From Myxococcus hansupus (GTDB taxonomy: Bacteria > Myxococcota > Myxococcia > Myxococcales > Myxococcaceae), in assembly GCF_000280925.3 (NCBI RefSeq), contig NZ_CP012109.1:2748501-2812500 (forward strand): a stretch of 64,000 bases of DNA, given 5' to 3'. The translations under genes and the position numbers were made by a program. The stretch's first letter is position 1. Every line of letters begins with the position of its first letter. Below the pieces are notes generated by a model. That model did not search any database, was not told where the DNA came from, and saw only the letters and a program-made list of their open reading frames with translations. This document shows, piece after piece, positions 42,875 to 57,800 of the stretch.

Positions 42875-45800
42875 TCAGGGCGCCTCAGCCGGCTGCGTGT
42901 CACGGGAGTTGAACAAGGAGGACAGGGCCTTCACGAGCGCGTCCAACGCGGGGGCGCGCAGGAGGCTGTAGTGGTCGCCGGGAACATCCACGACGTCCAC
43001 CTTCGCGGCGAATGTACCCCAGCCACGGTCGGACGACATGGGCCCTGTCGCCTCGCTCTCGGTGCCGCGGAACACGGTGAGGGCACCGGAGTACGGCTGG
43101 AGCGTGTGCTGCCGCAGCGCTTGATGATTGGCGACGAACACGCGCTGGAGCGTGCGGAGTTGTTCCAGGCCGACCTCGGGGACGAAGACGCCTGACTCGC
43201 GCCCCTTCTGAAGCAGGGCTTCCAGTTGGGCGTCGGGAGGCAGCGTGCTCACTGCGCCCGCGTCGGACACGTCCACGCCCGAGGTCCGGGCCAGGTCGAG
43301 CGCGAAGAGCGTGGCGGCGGAGTCGTCCTCTCCCGCGACGGCGCCCTGGGCAAGGGCCGTCGGGCTGGGCTCGATGAGCGCCAGCACGTCCACGGATTCG
43401 CCCTGCGCGTGTAGCAGCCGCGCCATCTCATGCGCGACGACCGCGCCGAGCGACCAACCGCCGAGCCGGTACGGGCCGTGCGGTTGGACGGTGCGGATGG
43501 CCTCGACGTAGGCCTGGGCCATCTCCGAGAGGGACTTGCGCGGCGGCTGTCCGCCGTCGAGCCCCTGGGCCTGCAGGCCGTAGACGGGCTGCTGCCGCCC
43601 CAGCCGGCGGGCCAGCTCGACGTAGGCGAAGACGTTGCCGCCCACGGGGTGAACGCAGAAGAACGGCGTCCCAGTGCCTTCGGGTTGCAGCGGCACCAGC
43701 GGCGACCAGCGCCTGGGCTCCTGCCGCAGCAGCGTGGCCAGCTCCTCCACCGTCGGCGCCTGGAAGAGCGCGGCGATGGGGAGGTCTCGGCCCAACCGCT
43801 CGCGAATCTGCGCGACGAGACGGACGGCGAGGAACGAGTGGCCTCCCAGTTGGAAGAAGTCATCGCGCGCGCCGACGGACGGGAGGCCGAGGACCTCTTC
43901 GAAGAGGCGTGCCAGCTCCAGCTCCGCGACATCGCGCGGCGCGACCTGCGAGCGCGACGCGGTGCCGGCTTCCGGGGCGGGGAGCGCCTTGCGGTCGACC
44001 TTGCCGTTCGGCGTCAGCGGGAAGGCACCCAGCGTGATGAACGTCGAGGGCACCATGAAGGCAGGGAGCTGTTGGCGCAGGTGTGCGCGGAGGGCTTCCG
44101 GCTCCAGTGTGACGTTCGCGCTCGGGACGACGTAGGCGACGAGCCGCGTGTCTCCAGCGGAGAAGACATGCGGGGTGACCAGGGCCCCCTCGACGTTGGG
44201 ATGGGCCTGGATCGCGGACTCGATTTCACCCAGTTCGATGCGGAAGCCGCGCAGCTTGACCTGGAAGTCGATGCGGCCGAGGTACTCGAGCTCGCCGTTG
44301 GAGAGCCAGCGGACGCGGTCTCCGGTGCGGTAGAGGCGAGCCCCCGGCGTGTCGGTGAAGGCGTCGGGGATGAAGCGCTCGGCGCTGAGGTCGGGACGGC
44401 GGAGGTAGCCGCGCGCGAGGCCGGCGCCGCCGATGAAGAGCTCACCCGGGATCCCGGTGGGGACGGGCTGAAGCTGCGCATCGAGGACGTAGAACCGCAC
44501 GTTGGCCAGTGGGCCGCCCAGCGTGGGGCGCGGTCCTGCGCCACGGATGGCCCTGGCGGTGGAGTCGACGGTGCACTCGGTGGGGCCGTAGACGTTGAAG
44601 GCCTGGAGGCGCGGATGCGTGGACAGCCGTGCCCACAGCGCGTCGTCAATGGCTTCGCCACCGACGAGGACGCGCAGGTCGCGCGTGCCCAGACCCGCGT
44701 CGAACAACATGCGCAGGTGCGAGGGCGCGCAGTCCAGGACGTCGAGGTGATGCTTCTCGACCCACGCGACGAGCAACGAGGCGTCCTCGCGGGCCGCTTG
44801 CGGAACGACGCACAGGGTGTGTCCGTCGGAGAGCTGGACGAGCTGCTGCACGGAGGCGTCGAAGGAGAGCGGCGCGTTGAGTGAGACGCGCAGCGGCGAG
44901 GTGACACCGTCGTAGACGGTACGCGCGAGGGCGGCGCGCAGGTTCATGACGGAGCCGTGCGTGACCTCCACGCCCTTGGGCCTGCCCGTGCTGCCGGAGG
45001 TGTAGATGACGTAGGCGGGGTGGGCCGCGGAGGCGAGCGGCGACGGGTTGTTCGCGGGGAAGGCCGCGGCGGAGGCCTCGTCGAGGCAGAGGACGTCGAC
45101 GCCGTGAGGCGCGAGTGAATCCGCGAGGTGAGGCTGCGTGAGGACGAGCAGGGGCTGCGCGTCCTGGAGCATGAAGCCGATGCGCTGCGCCGGGTAGGTG
45201 GGGTCGAGCGGGAGGTATGCGCCGCCCGCCTTGAGGATGGCGAGGAGGGCGACGAGCATGTCGGCGGAGCGCTCGAAGCAGAGCGCGACGCGGACTTCGG
45301 GACGGACACCCCGCTGACGCAGGAGCCCCGCCCACTGGTTGGCGCGCTGATTGAGCGCGCTGAAGGAGAGAGACGCCTCATCGGAGAGGACGGCGAGCGC
45401 GTCAGGCGTGCGAGCGGCCTGGGCCTCGAAGCGCTCGTGGAGGCACCCGTCCCAGGAGAACGACTGGTGGGTGTCGTTCCACGTCGAGAGCAGTTGCTGG
45501 CGCTCCGAGCCCGCGAGGATGGAGAGCGAAGAGACGCTGCTCTCGGGGTGAGCGACCACCGCCTCGATGAGCGCGTGGAAGTGCGCGGCCATGCGCTGAG
45601 CCGTCGCGCCATCAAACAGGTCCGAGTTGTAGTTGAGCGTGCCGCCGTAGCCGCCGTTGGTCTCAGCGAGCGTGAGCGTCAGGTCGAACTTGGCGAGCGG
45701 GCTGTCAAACGAGAGGGGCCGGACAGTGAGGCCCGTCAGGTCGAGCGCCTCTTGAGGCGTGTTCTGCAGAGAGAACATCATCTGGAATAGGGGCGAGTGG

Positions 45801-48800
45801 CTGAGGCTGCGCTGAGGGCGCAGCTCCTCGACGAGCTTCTCGAAGGGGACGTCCTGGTGCTCGTAGGCGCCCAGGGTCGTCTGCTTCACCTGGGCGAGGA
45901 GCTGGACGAAGGACGCACCAGAGTCGATGCGCGCGCGCAGGACGAGCGTGTTGACGAAGAAGCCGATGAGGCCTTCGAGCTCGGAGCGGGTCCGGCCTGC
46001 GATGGGCGATCCGACGCTGACGTCATCCTGACCCGAGTAGCGAGACAGCAGAAGCTGCCAGGAGGCGAGCAGCACCATGAAGGGCGTGGCGCCGTGCGTG
46101 TGTGCCAGTGCATTGATACCGGCCGCGAGCGCCGGAGGAATGGCGAAGGGCAGGGAGTCGCCGCGGTACGTCTGAACGGCGGGACGCGGCCTGTCGGTGG
46201 GCAGCTCGAGGACAGGCGGTGCGCCCGTGAGCTGGTCGCGCCAGAAGTCGAGCTGGGCCTGGAGGACGGGGCCGTGGAGCCAGCCGCGCTGCCACGCCGC
46301 GAAGTCCGCGTACTGAATGGGCAGCGGCGAGAGCGGCGACGGCGTGCCCTGCGCCAGTGAGAGGTAGAGCGCACCGAGCTCACGGATGAGCACGCCCATG
46401 GACCACCCGTCGGAGACGATGTGGTGGAGGGTGAGGACGAGCACGTGCCGCTCGGAATCGAGTCGGAAGAGGCGAGCACGCAGCAGCGGACCTTCGGACA
46501 GGTTGAACGGACGCTGGGCCTCTTCGGAGACCTGGCGACGCGACTCCGCGTCCTGCTCGGCTGGCTTCAGTCCGCTGAGGTCGACGAGGGGAAGCGGGAC
46601 CTCGAGGTGCGGAAGGATGCGCTGGACGGAGTCCGCACCCTGCGCCGCGAAGGTGGTGCGAAGAGACTCATGCCGGAAGGTGAGCGCTTCCAGTGCCTGC
46701 TGGAGGAGCGCTGGCTGCAGAGCGCCCTCGAGAAGGACCGCGGTGGGGATGTTGTAGGCGGCGCTGCCGGGCTCGAGCTGATCGATGAACCAGAGGCGTT
46801 GCTGGGCGAACGAGAGCGGGAGGTTTCCGTCGCGTGCAGCGGGCACGAGCGGCGGTGCGGCTGCGCTGGGGCGTGTGCCCGCGTCGATGCGAGCAGCCAA
46901 TGCGGCGATCGTCGGTGCCTCGAAGAGCGCGCGCAGGGGCAGCTCGATGCCCAGGTCCCGGCGAAGGCGTGAGACGACCTGCGTGGCGAGCAGGGAGTGC
47001 CCACCCAGCGAGAAGAAGTCGTCCGTCCTGCTCACCTTGTCGACGCGGAGGAGCTGCGCCCAGAGCGAGGCGATGCGTTCCTCTGTCGGCGTTTGCGGAG
47101 CCTCGAAGGCGCGCGAGTCGGAGAGCTGCGAGGCGATGGGCGCGGGGAGCGCCTTCCGGTCAACCTTGCCGTTGGGTGTCAGAGGCAGGGCGGCGAGCGG
47201 CACGAAGAGGGCGGGCACCATGAAGTCCGGCAACCGCTCGCGCACGAAGTGGCGGAGAGCCTCTGTATCGACGGAGGGTGACGCGACGACGTACGCGACG
47301 AGGCGCTTGTCGCTTTCCGAGAAGGCGTGGACGAGAACGACGGCGGAGTCGACGCCGGGGTGCGCCCGGAGCGCGGACTCGATTTCACCCAGCTCGATGC
47401 GGAAGCCGCGCAGCTTCACCTGGAAGTCGATGCGGCCGAGGTACTCGAGCTCACCGTTGGGCAACCAGCGGACCCGGTCGCCCGTGCGGTACATGCGGCT
47501 GCCGGGGACGTTGGCGAACGGGTCGGGCACGAAGCGCTCGGCGGTGAGGTCCGGCTGACCGAGGTAGCCGCGAGCGAGGCCAGCGCCGGCGAGGTAGAGC
47601 TCGCCCGGAGCGCCGACAGGCTGGAGTTGGAGCTGAGGGGTGAGGACGTAGGCGCTGGACTGAGGAAGAGGAGCGCCGATGGAGGGCTCGACGACGTCGG
47701 CGGGGACCCGGGTGAAGGTGGAGTAGGTGGTGTCCTCGGTGGGGCCGTAGAGGTTGAAGACGTCCTGGACGGAGGTGGAGGCGTAGAGGGCGCGCGCGAG
47801 GGTGCCCGGGAGAGGTTCACCCGCGAGGTTGATGGTGCGCACGGAGGCGGGAATGGCCCCGAGGCGGAGCAACTCCGCGATGGCGGAGGGCACGGTGTTG
47901 AGGAGCGTCACCTCCTGCGCGGCGGGGAGCGTGGCAAGGGCCAGCGCGTCGTCGGCGAGCAGGACGCAGCCACCGCAACTGAGCGGCGCGAAGAGCTCGA
48001 AGACGGAGAGGTCGAAGCAGACGGAGGTGGAAGCGAGCGTCCCCGCGAGCTGGGCCGGAGAGAAGGTGCGCGTAGCCCAGTCGAGGAAGGAGGTGGCACT
48101 GGCGTGGGAGATGGAGACGCCCTTGGGCTTGCCGGTGCTGCCCGAGGTGTAGATGAGGTAGGCGAGGTTGTCGTCGCCGACGGTGGAAGCCGGCGCGTCG
48201 GTGGGCAGCGAGGCGAAGTGAGCCGGCAGCGCGTCGAGGAAGACGGTGCTGGTGGCCGGGAAGTCGAGCTGCAGGGACGCGGGCAGAGCCTGGTGCGAGA
48301 GCAGGAGGCGAGGCTCGGCGCTGGAGAGCGTCGACTCAATCCGCTGACGGGGGTAATTGGGGTCGAGGGGGACGTAGGCGCCGCCCGCCTTGAGAATGGC
48401 GAGGAGGGAGACGACCAGCTCGGCCGAGCGCTTCATGCAGACAGCGACGCGGACATCGGGCCCCACACCGAGAGACTTCAGCAGGTGAGCGAGGCGGTTG
48501 GAGCGAGCCTCCAGCTCTCGGTAGGAGACGCGCTCGGTGCCGACGACGAGGGCGGTGGCGTCGGGCGTGAGAGTGGCCTGCTCCGAGACGCGCTGGTGGA
48601 TGAGCCCACGGCGCAGCGGGGTGCGCAGGTCGTTCCACTCCGTCAGCAGTCGCTGGCGCTCGATGCTCGAGAGGAACGAGAGAGAAGAGACGGCCTGCTC
48701 GGGGTGCTCGACAATGGTTTCGAGCAGCGAGTGGAAGTGCGCGGCCATCCGCTGGACTGTCGAGGCGTCGAACAGGTCCGAGCTGTAGTCCAGGACACCT

Positions 48801-51800
48801 TCGAGGGCTCCGTTCACCTCGGTCATCACCAGACTCAGGTCGAACTTGGCGACCGGACTGTCGAACGAGAGTGACCGGACGGTGAGTCCCGAGAGGTCGA
48901 TGGCCTCTTGAGGCGTGTTCTGCAGAGAGAACATCACCTGGAAGAGGGGCGAGTGGCTCAGGCTGCGCTGCGGGCGCAGTTCCTCGACGAGCTTCTCGAA
49001 GGGGACGTCCTGGTGCTCGTAGGCGCCCAGGGTTGTCTGCTTCACCTGCCCGAGGAGCTGCGCGAACGAATCACCCGCGTCGATGCGTGCGCGCAAGACG
49101 AGCGTGTTGACGAAGAAGCCAATGAGGCTTTCGACTTCAGTCCGCGTGCGGCCGGCAATGGGCGATCCGACGCTGATGTCGTCCTGTCCCGAGTAGCGAG
49201 ACAGCAGGAGTTGCCAGGAGGCGAGCAGCACCATGAACGGCGTGGCGCCGTGGCTTTGAGCCAATGCGTTGACGCGTGTGGCGAGTGTCTGCGGAATGGT
49301 GAAGGAAAGCGTGGCGCCGCGATACGTCTGGACAGCGGGCCGAGGCCTGTCCGTGGGCAGCTCCAGGATGGGCGGAGCGCTCGCGAGCTGATTGCGCCAG
49401 AAGTCGAGCTGGGCCTGGAGGGCCGCCCCCTGAAGCCAGCCGCGCTGCCACGCCGCGAAGTCGGCGTACTGAATGGGCAGCGGCGACAGCGGCGACTGCG
49501 TGCCCCGAGCCAGTGCGATGTAGAGCGCGCTCAACTCCCGGATGAGCACACCCATGGACCAACCGTCGGAGACGATGTGGTGGAGGGTGAGCACGAGCAC
49601 GTGCCGCGCGGGGGCGAGGTGGAACAGTCGCGCGCGCAGGAGCGGGCCGTCCGCGAGGTTGAAGGGGCGCTGGGCTTCCTCGGAGACCCGACGACGCGTC
49701 TCCGAATCTTGCTCTGTCTCAGGCAGGTGACTCAGATCGACCTGCGGGAGCGGGACATCGATCGTCGGAAGGATGTGTTGCGCCGCATCGCCTGCTTGAG
49801 CGGGGAACGTGGTCCGGAGGGATTCGTGCCGGAGGGTGAGTGCCTCCAACGCTTGCTGGAGCAACTCGGGCTGGAGGTCGCCTTCCAGAAGGACGGCGGT
49901 GGGGATGTTGTAGGCGGCGCTGCCGGGTTCGAGCTGGTCGATGAACCAGAGGCGCTGCTGGGCGAAGGAGAGGGGCAGGTCACCGTCGCGTGAAGAGGGC
50001 ACGAGCGGCGGCGCGGATGCGCTGGGACGTGAGCCGGAGTCGATGCGAGCGGCGAGCAATGCGAGGGTCGGCGCCTCGAAGAGCGTACGCAGGGGCAACT
50101 CGATGCCCAGCTCACGGCGGAGGCGCGAGACGACCTGCGTGGCGAGCAGGGAGTGCCCACCCAGCGAGAAGAAGTCGTCCGTCCTGCTCACCTTGTCGAC
50201 GCGGAGGAGCTGCGCCCAAAGCGAGGCAATCAGCTCTTCCGTCTTCGTCCGAGGCGCCTCGAAGGAACGCGAGTCCGAAAGCTGCGAGGCGATGGGCGCC
50301 GGGAGCGCCTTCCGGTCGACCTTGCCGTTGGGTGTCAGAGGCAGGGCGGCGAGCGGCACGAAGAGGGCGGGCACCATGAACTCAGGGAGCCGCTCACGGA
50401 GGAAGAGTCGGAGCGCGTCGGTGTCCAGAGCCGCGGAGGGAACGACGTACGCGACGAGGCGCTTGTCGCTGTCCGAGAAGGCGTGGACGAGGACAACGGC
50501 GGAGTCGACGTCGGGGTGCGCCCGGAGCGCGGACTCGATTTCGCCCAGCTCGATGCGGAAGCCGCGCAACTTCACCTGGAAGTCGATGCGGCCGAGGTAC
50601 TCGAGCTCACCGTTGGGCAACCAGCGGACCCGGTCGCCCGTGCGGTACATGCGGCTGCCGGGGACGTTGGCGAACGGGTCCGGGACGAAGCGCTCGGCGG
50701 TGAGGTCCGGCTGACCGAGGTAGCCGCGAGCGAGGCCAGCACCCGCGAGATAGAGCTCGCCCGGAGCGCCAACAGGCTGGAGTTGGAGCTGAGGGGTGAG
50801 GACGTAGGCGCTGGACTGAGGAAGAGGAGCGCCGATGGTGGGCTCGACGACGTCGGCGGGGACCCGGGTGAAGGTGGAGTAGGTGGTGTCCTCGGTGGGG
50901 CCGTAGAGGTTGAAGACGTCCTGGACGGAGGTGGAGGCGTAGAGGGCGCGCGCGAGAGTGCCCGGGAGAGGCTCGCCCGCGAGGTTGATGGTGCGCACGG
51001 AGGCGGGAATGGCCCCGAGGCGGAGCAGCTCCGCGATGGCGGAGGGCACGGTGTTGAGGAGCGTTACTTCGCGCGCGGCGGGCAGCGTGGCGAGGGCCAG
51101 CGCGTCGTCGGCGAGCAGGACGCAGCCACCGCAACTGAGCGGGGCGAAGAGCTCGAAGACGGAGAGGTCGAAGCAGACGGAGGTGGAAGCGAGCGTCCCC
51201 GCGAGCTGGGCCGGAGAGAAGGTGCGCGTGGCCCAGTCGAGGAAGGAGGTGGCGCTGGCGTGGGAGATGGAGACGCCCTTGGGCTTGCCGGTGCTGCCCG
51301 AGGTGTAGATGAGGTAGGCGAGGTTGTCGTCGCCGACGGCGGAAGCCGGCGCGTCGGTGGGCAGCGAGGCGAAGTGAGGCGGCAGCGCGTCGAGGAAGAC
51401 GGTGCTGGCGGCCGGGAAGTCGAGCTGCAGGGACGAGGGCAGAGCCTGGTGCGAGAGCAGGAGGCGAGGCTCGGCGCTGGAGAGCGTCGACTCAATCCGC
51501 TGACGGGGGTAATTGGGGTCGAGGGGGACGTAGGCGCCGCCCGCCTTGAGAATGGCGAGGAGGGAGACGACCAGCTCGGCCGAGCGCTTCATGCAGACAG
51601 CGACGCGGACATCGGGCCCCACGCCGAAGGACTTCAGCAGGTGGGCGAGCCGGTTGGAGCGAGCCTCCAACTCCCGGTAGGAGTGGCGCGCGGTGCCGAC
51701 GACGAGGGCGGTGGCCTCGGGCGTGCGAGCGGCCTGCTCGGAGACGCGCTGGTGGATGAGCCCACGGCGCAGCGGGGTGCGCAGGTCATTCCACTCCGTC

Positions 51801-54800
51801 AGCAGTTGCTGACGCTCCGTGCTGGGGACCAGCGGGAGCTTCCACACGGGCTGGGTCGCATCGGCGGCAATGCCTTCGAGCAGGACACCCAGGTGCCCGG
51901 CCATGCGCTGAATGGTCGCCGCGTCGAACAGGTCCGAGTTGTAGTTGAGCGTGCCGTTGTATCCGCCGTTGGACGCGGCCAACGCGAGGCTCAAGTCGAA
52001 CTTGGCCACCGGGCTGTCGAGTTCGAGAGGCCGGACGGAGAGACCCACCAGATCAAGCGCCTCTTGAGGCGTGTTCTGCAGAGAGAACATGACCTGGAAG
52101 AGGGGCGAGTGGCTGAGGCTGCGCTGAGGGCGCAGCTCCTCGACGAGCTTCTCGAAGGGGACGTCCTGGTGCTCATAGGCGCCCAGCGTCGTCTGCTTCA
52201 CCTGGGTGAGAAGCTGCACGAAGGACGCATTCGCGTCGATGCGAGCCCGCAGGACGAGCGTGTTGACGAAGAATCCGATGAGGCTTTCGAGCTCCGCGCG
52301 AGTGCGGCCTGCGATGGGTGAGCCGACGCTGATGTCATCCTGTCCGGAGTAGCGAGACAGGAGGAGCTGCCACGCCGCCAGCAGCACCATGAAGGGCGTG
52401 GTGCCGTGGCTCTGGGCGAGCGCGTTGATGCGGGCCGCCAGCGCCTGGGGGATGGTGAACGGCAGGGAGTCGCCGCGATACGTCTGGACGGGAGGACGCG
52501 GCCTGTCGGTGGGCAGCTCCAGGATGGGCGGAGCGCCCGTGAGTTGATTGCGCCAGAAGTCGAGCTGGGCCTGGAGGACGGGGCCCTGGAGCCAGCCGCG
52601 CTGCCACGCCGCGAAGTCCGCGTACTGCACCGGCAGCGGCGCGAGAGGTGAAGGCAGGCCCTTCGCCAATGACAGATAGAGCGCACCGAGCTCACGGATG
52701 AGCACACCCATGGACCACCCGTCAGAGACGATGTGGTGGAGGGTGAGCACGAGGACGTGCCGGGCGTCCGCGAGGCGGAAGAGGCGTGCTCGGAGGAGAG
52801 GACCCTCCGCGAGGTTGAAGGGGCGCTGGGCCTCCTCGGCGACCCGGCGGCGCGTCTCCGCGTCCTGCTCGGCTTGGTTCAACCCGCTGAGGTCAACCAG
52901 GGGAAGCGGAACCTCCAGGCGCGGGAGGATGCGCTGGATGGCGTCCTCACCTTGCGCGGCGAACGTGGTGCGCAGGGACTCATGCCGGAGGGTGAGTGCC
53001 TCCAGGGCCTGCTGGAGCAGCTCGGGCTGGAGGTCGCCTTCCAGAAGGACGGCGGTGGGGATGTTGTAGGTCGCGCTGCCGGGCTCCAACTGGTCGATGA
53101 ACCAGAGACGCTGCTGCGCGAAGGAGAGCGGCAGGTCGCCGTCGCGTGAAGCGGGCTGGAGCGGTGGCGCGGACGCGCTGGGCCGCGAGCCCGCGTCGAT
53201 ACGAGAGGCCAGCGAGGCGAGCGTCGGCGCCTCGAACAGCGCGCGCAGGGGCAACTCGATGCCCATCTCACGGCGGAGCCGGGAGACGACCTGGGTGGCC
53301 AGCAGCGAGTGCCCACCCAGTGAGAAGAAGTCGTCGGCCCTGCCCACCTTGTCGACGCGGAGGAGCTGCGCCCAGAGCGAGGCGATCAACTCCTCGGTCT
53401 TCGTCTGCGGTGCCTCGAAGACGCGCGCGTCCGAAAGCTGAGAGGCGATGGGGGACGGGAGCGCCTTCCGGTCGACCTTGCCGTTGGTCGTGAGGGGAAT
53501 CGCGGCAAGCGGCACGAAGAGGGCGGGCACCATGAACTCAGGCAGGCGCTCGCGCAGGGAGACGCGGAGGGACTCCGTGTCGAGGGTGGCCGCCGAAGCG
53601 GGGACGACGTAGGCGACGAGGCGCTTGTCGCTCTCCGAGAACGCGTGGACGAGGACGACAGCGGTGTCGACGTCGGGGTGAGCCCGAAGCGCGGCTTCGA
53701 TTTCACCCAGCTCGATGCGGTAGCCACGGACCTTGACCTGGAAGTCGATGCGGCCGAGGTACTCGAGCTCTCCGTTGTCCAACCAGCGGACGCGGTCCCC
53801 CGTGCGGTAGAGGCGTGCCCCCGGCGAATCACCGAAGGCGTCGGGGATGAAGCGCTCGGCGGTGAGGTCGGGGCGGCGGAGGTAGCCGCGCGCGAGGCCG
53901 GCGCCGCCGATGAAGAGCTCGCCCGGAACGCCCGCGGGAACAGGCTGGAGGTGCGAGTCGAGGACGTAGAAGCGCGCGTTGGCCAACGGGCCACCCAGCG
54001 AGGGCTGAGGCCCCGCGCCACGGATGGCCTTGGCGGTGGAGTCGACGGTGCACTCGGTGGGGCCGTAGACATTGAAGGCCTGGATGTGCGGATGCGAGGC
54101 GAGACGCGCCCAGAGGGCTTCGTCGATGGCCTCACCACCCGAGAGGACGCGCAACGCCCTGGAGCCCAGCCCTTCATCGAGCAGGAGCCGCAGGTGGGAC
54201 GGCGAGCAGTCGAGGACGTCGAGCTGGTTTCGCTCCAGCCACGCCACCATCAGGCGCACGTCTTCGCGCACTTCCTTGGGGATGACGCAGAGGGTGTGCC
54301 CGTCGGTGAGCTGCACGAGCTGCTGGACGGAGGCGTCGAAGGAGAGTGGCGCGTTGAGAGAGACGCGAAGAGACGATGTGACGCCCGCGTACACCGTACG
54401 CGCGAGGGCCGCGCGCAGGTTCATGACGGAGGCGTGGGTGACTTCGACGCCCTTGGGCCTGCCGGTGCTACCCGACGTGTAGATGACGTAGGCCGGGTGG
54501 TCGGCGGAGGCGAGAGGAGGCGGATTGGTGGCGGGGAAGTCAGCGGCAGCGGCGTCATCGAGGCAGAGGACGTCGAGGCCGTGAGCGGAGAGAGACTCAA
54601 CGAGGTGCGGCTGAGAGAGGACGAGCAGGGGCTGCGCGTCCTGGAGCATGAAGCCGATGCGCTGAGCGGGGTAGGCCGGGTCGAGCGGGACGTAGGAGCC
54701 GCCAGCCTTGAGGACGGCGAGGAGGGCGACGAGCATTTCGGCGGAACGCTCGAAGCAGAGGGCGACGTGGACCTCGGGACGAACGCCCCGGTGACGAAGG

Positions 54801-57800
54801 AGGCCGGCCCACTGATTGGCGCGCTGGTTGAGAGCGCTGAAGGAGAAGGAGGCTTCGTCGGAGAGGACGGCGAGCGCGTCGGGCGTGCGAGCGGCCTGAG
54901 CCTCGAAGCGCTCGTGGAGGCCGCCTTCCCAGGGGAGCTGCTGTCCGGTGGCATTCCAGTCGCGAAGGATGCGCTGCTGCTCCTCCGTCGACAGCAACGT
55001 GACCTGGTCATGACGCGCATCGGGCGTCGTCGCGAGCGTCTCCAGCGCGCGCAGGTAGTACTGGCTGACGGTCTTCACCCACGAGGCATCGCGCGTCGCG
55101 CCCGTGCTGGACACGGCGAAGTCGAGCGCCGACGTGGCGGGGTCCAGGGAGAACGAGACGTCGAGCGGGAGCTCCATCCAGGCCGCGGCATCGACCTCTT
55201 CGATGACCCGGATGCCTTCGCGCTCCATCATGTCGCCCATGACGTGGAAGTGGACGAAGTTGAAGAGCGTCTGGAACAGGGGCTGGCCGCCGAGCTTCTT
55301 CTTCAGCCGCGCCATGGGGTAGCGGCGGTGCGGTAGCAGCTCGCGCTCCCGCTTGGCGACCTCGCGAATCAGCTCCCGCCAGGTGCCACCCGTGAGCATG
55401 AGCGGGAAGGGCACGCTGTTGAGGAACAAGCCAATCATGCGCTCGCCGTCCGCGACCTCGGGACGGCCGTTGCTGACGAGGCCGGTGACGACCGAGTTGC
55501 TTCCGTCCACGAAGCTGGACACCCGCAGGTGCGTGGCCAGCAGCACGCTCTTGAGCGAGACACCCAGCTCCTGCGCCACGCGCTGCAAGCGCTCCTGAAG
55601 GTCAATGGACACACTGACCTTGTGGCGGTGCATCATGTCGGGCTGGCCGCTCTGGCTGGGCGGCCGCGCGGTAGGCGGTTCGACCTCGCTCATGCGCTCC
55701 AGCCAGAACTGCTCATCGCGTCCCGAGGACAGCGATTCCCTCTCCAGCGCGACGAACTGGCGGTAGGTGACGGCCAGCGGGGGCGCCGCGGGCGAGTCAC
55801 CGCCGGCGAGCAGCTCCAGGTATCGGCCGAGCAGCTCGGTGAAGACAGACGTCGCGCTCCAGCCGTCCAGGATGGCGTGGTGGAACAGGAACGTGAGCTG
55901 GAGCGTGGTGTCGCTGCGCCGGTGCACGGTGGTGTGCAGCAGCGGAGCCCGGGTCCAGTCGAAGTTCTGCCGGCGGTACGTCTCCGCCCAGTCGCGCAGG
56001 AACACGTCCTGCTCCGCCCTGGAGAGGTGGCGCAGGTCCTCGAAGCGCAGAGAGGGCTCCACCTGCCGGTGCACGAACTGGATGGGCTCGCTGTAGCCCT
56101 CCAGGTCGAACGACGTCCGGAGGATGGAGTGACGGTTCATCACCTCCTGGAGCGCCTGGCGAATCCGCGTCTCGTCCAGCGCCAGCTCCAGGTGGAGGCT
56201 GAACATGTCGTGGTAGATGCCCGTGCCCACGTGCAGCGTGCTCTCGAAGAGCATGCCGGACTGGAGGTACGTCAGCGGGTAGGCGTCCTCGACACCCTCG
56301 GGCATGCGCTGCCGGTCCTCCTCGGTGAGGAGGCTGAACGGCGAGGACTCCACGGCGGGCTTCACATGGGCCGTGGACTTCAGCTCGGACGACAGCTCGC
56401 GGATGGTGGGGTGCTGAAGGAGCGCCATCATCGGCAGCTCCAGCCCCAGCTCCCGCAGCTTCGCGACCACCTGGATGCTGCGCATCGAGTCGCCACCCAG
56501 GTCGAAGTAGCTGTCATCGATGCCCACCTGCTTCACGCCCAAGACCTCGCACCAGACCCTGGCGAGCGCCACTTCGGCGGGCGTGCGCGGCGCTTCGAAC
56601 GGGAGCCCTTCTTCGCGAGCCTCGGCCTCCGGCGGGGGGAGGGCCTTGCGGTCCACCTTCCCGTTGGCGTTGAGCGGCAAGGCCTCCATGGGCACGAAGA
56701 CCGCCGGAACCATGTAGTCCGGCAGCCGCTGGGCCAGGAAGTCATGCAGCGCGCGCGGCTGCACGGACTCCGGGCCATCCATGCCCACGAGGTACGCGAC
56801 GAGCCGCTTGTCACCGGGTACGTCCTCGCGCACCGCCACCACGGCCTCCTGCACGCCGGGGGCGCGCTGGAGCTGCGCTTCGATTTCGCCCAGCTCGATG
56901 CGGAAGCCGCGCACCTTCACCTGGAAGTCGGTCCGGCCCAGGAACTCCAGCGTGCCGTCCGCGAGCCAGCGTGCACGGTCTCCCGTGCGGTAGAGGCGCG
57001 CGCCGGGAGCGCTGCTGAACGGGTGCGGAACGAACTTCTCCGCGGTGAGGTCCGGCCGGTTCAAGTAGCCCCAGGCGAGGCCGTCGCCACCGACGAACAG
57101 TTCACCCGGAACACCCACGGGAGCGGGCTGCAGGAAGGTGTCCAGCACGTACGTGGTGGAGTGGCCCAGCGGTCGGCCGATGGGAACGGAGGACCCCAGC
57201 GACATGCCAGGGCGCAGCGTGTACGTCGCGGAGAAGGTGGTGTTCTCCGTGGGGCCGTAGCCGTTGACGAGCACGGCGTTGGAAGGCACGCGGGACAGGT
57301 GCTGGAGCACGCGCTGCATGGGCAACACGTCGCCACCCGCGAGCACCTGCCGCACCGTCGCCAGCGAGGCGCCCATGTGGAGGACGGCCTGCTCGAAGAG
57401 GGCCGCCGTCAGCCACAGCGTGGTGACGCCGTGCGCCTCCAGCAGGGCGCCCAGCTCATTCAGCGCGGGCGTTCCGGGAGGCGCGAGCACCAGCCGTGCG
57501 CCGTGGAGCAAGGCGCCCCAGATTTCCAGCGTGGATGCGTCGAAGGCCACCGGCGCGAGCTGGAGGAACACCTCATCGGGGCCGAACTGGATGAACGGGT
57601 TGGCGCACACCAGACGCACCACGCCCCGGTGCGGCACGCACACGCCCTTGGGCACGCCCGTGCTTCCGGACGTGAACATGACGTAGGCCAGGTCGTCGCC
57701 GCCCACCTTCGCGGGCGGCGGAGCGTCCGCGGGCTGCCGCGCGAGCATGGCTTCATCCGCGTCCAGGCAGACGAACAGGGAGCCACCCGCGGGCAGCTCG

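Noticed and set aside
46981-51776. CRISPR-like or tandem-repeat array signal from recurrent blocks in the NRPS gene
   Set aside because: Repeats are whole catalytic domains in one reading frame, not short repeats with spacers.
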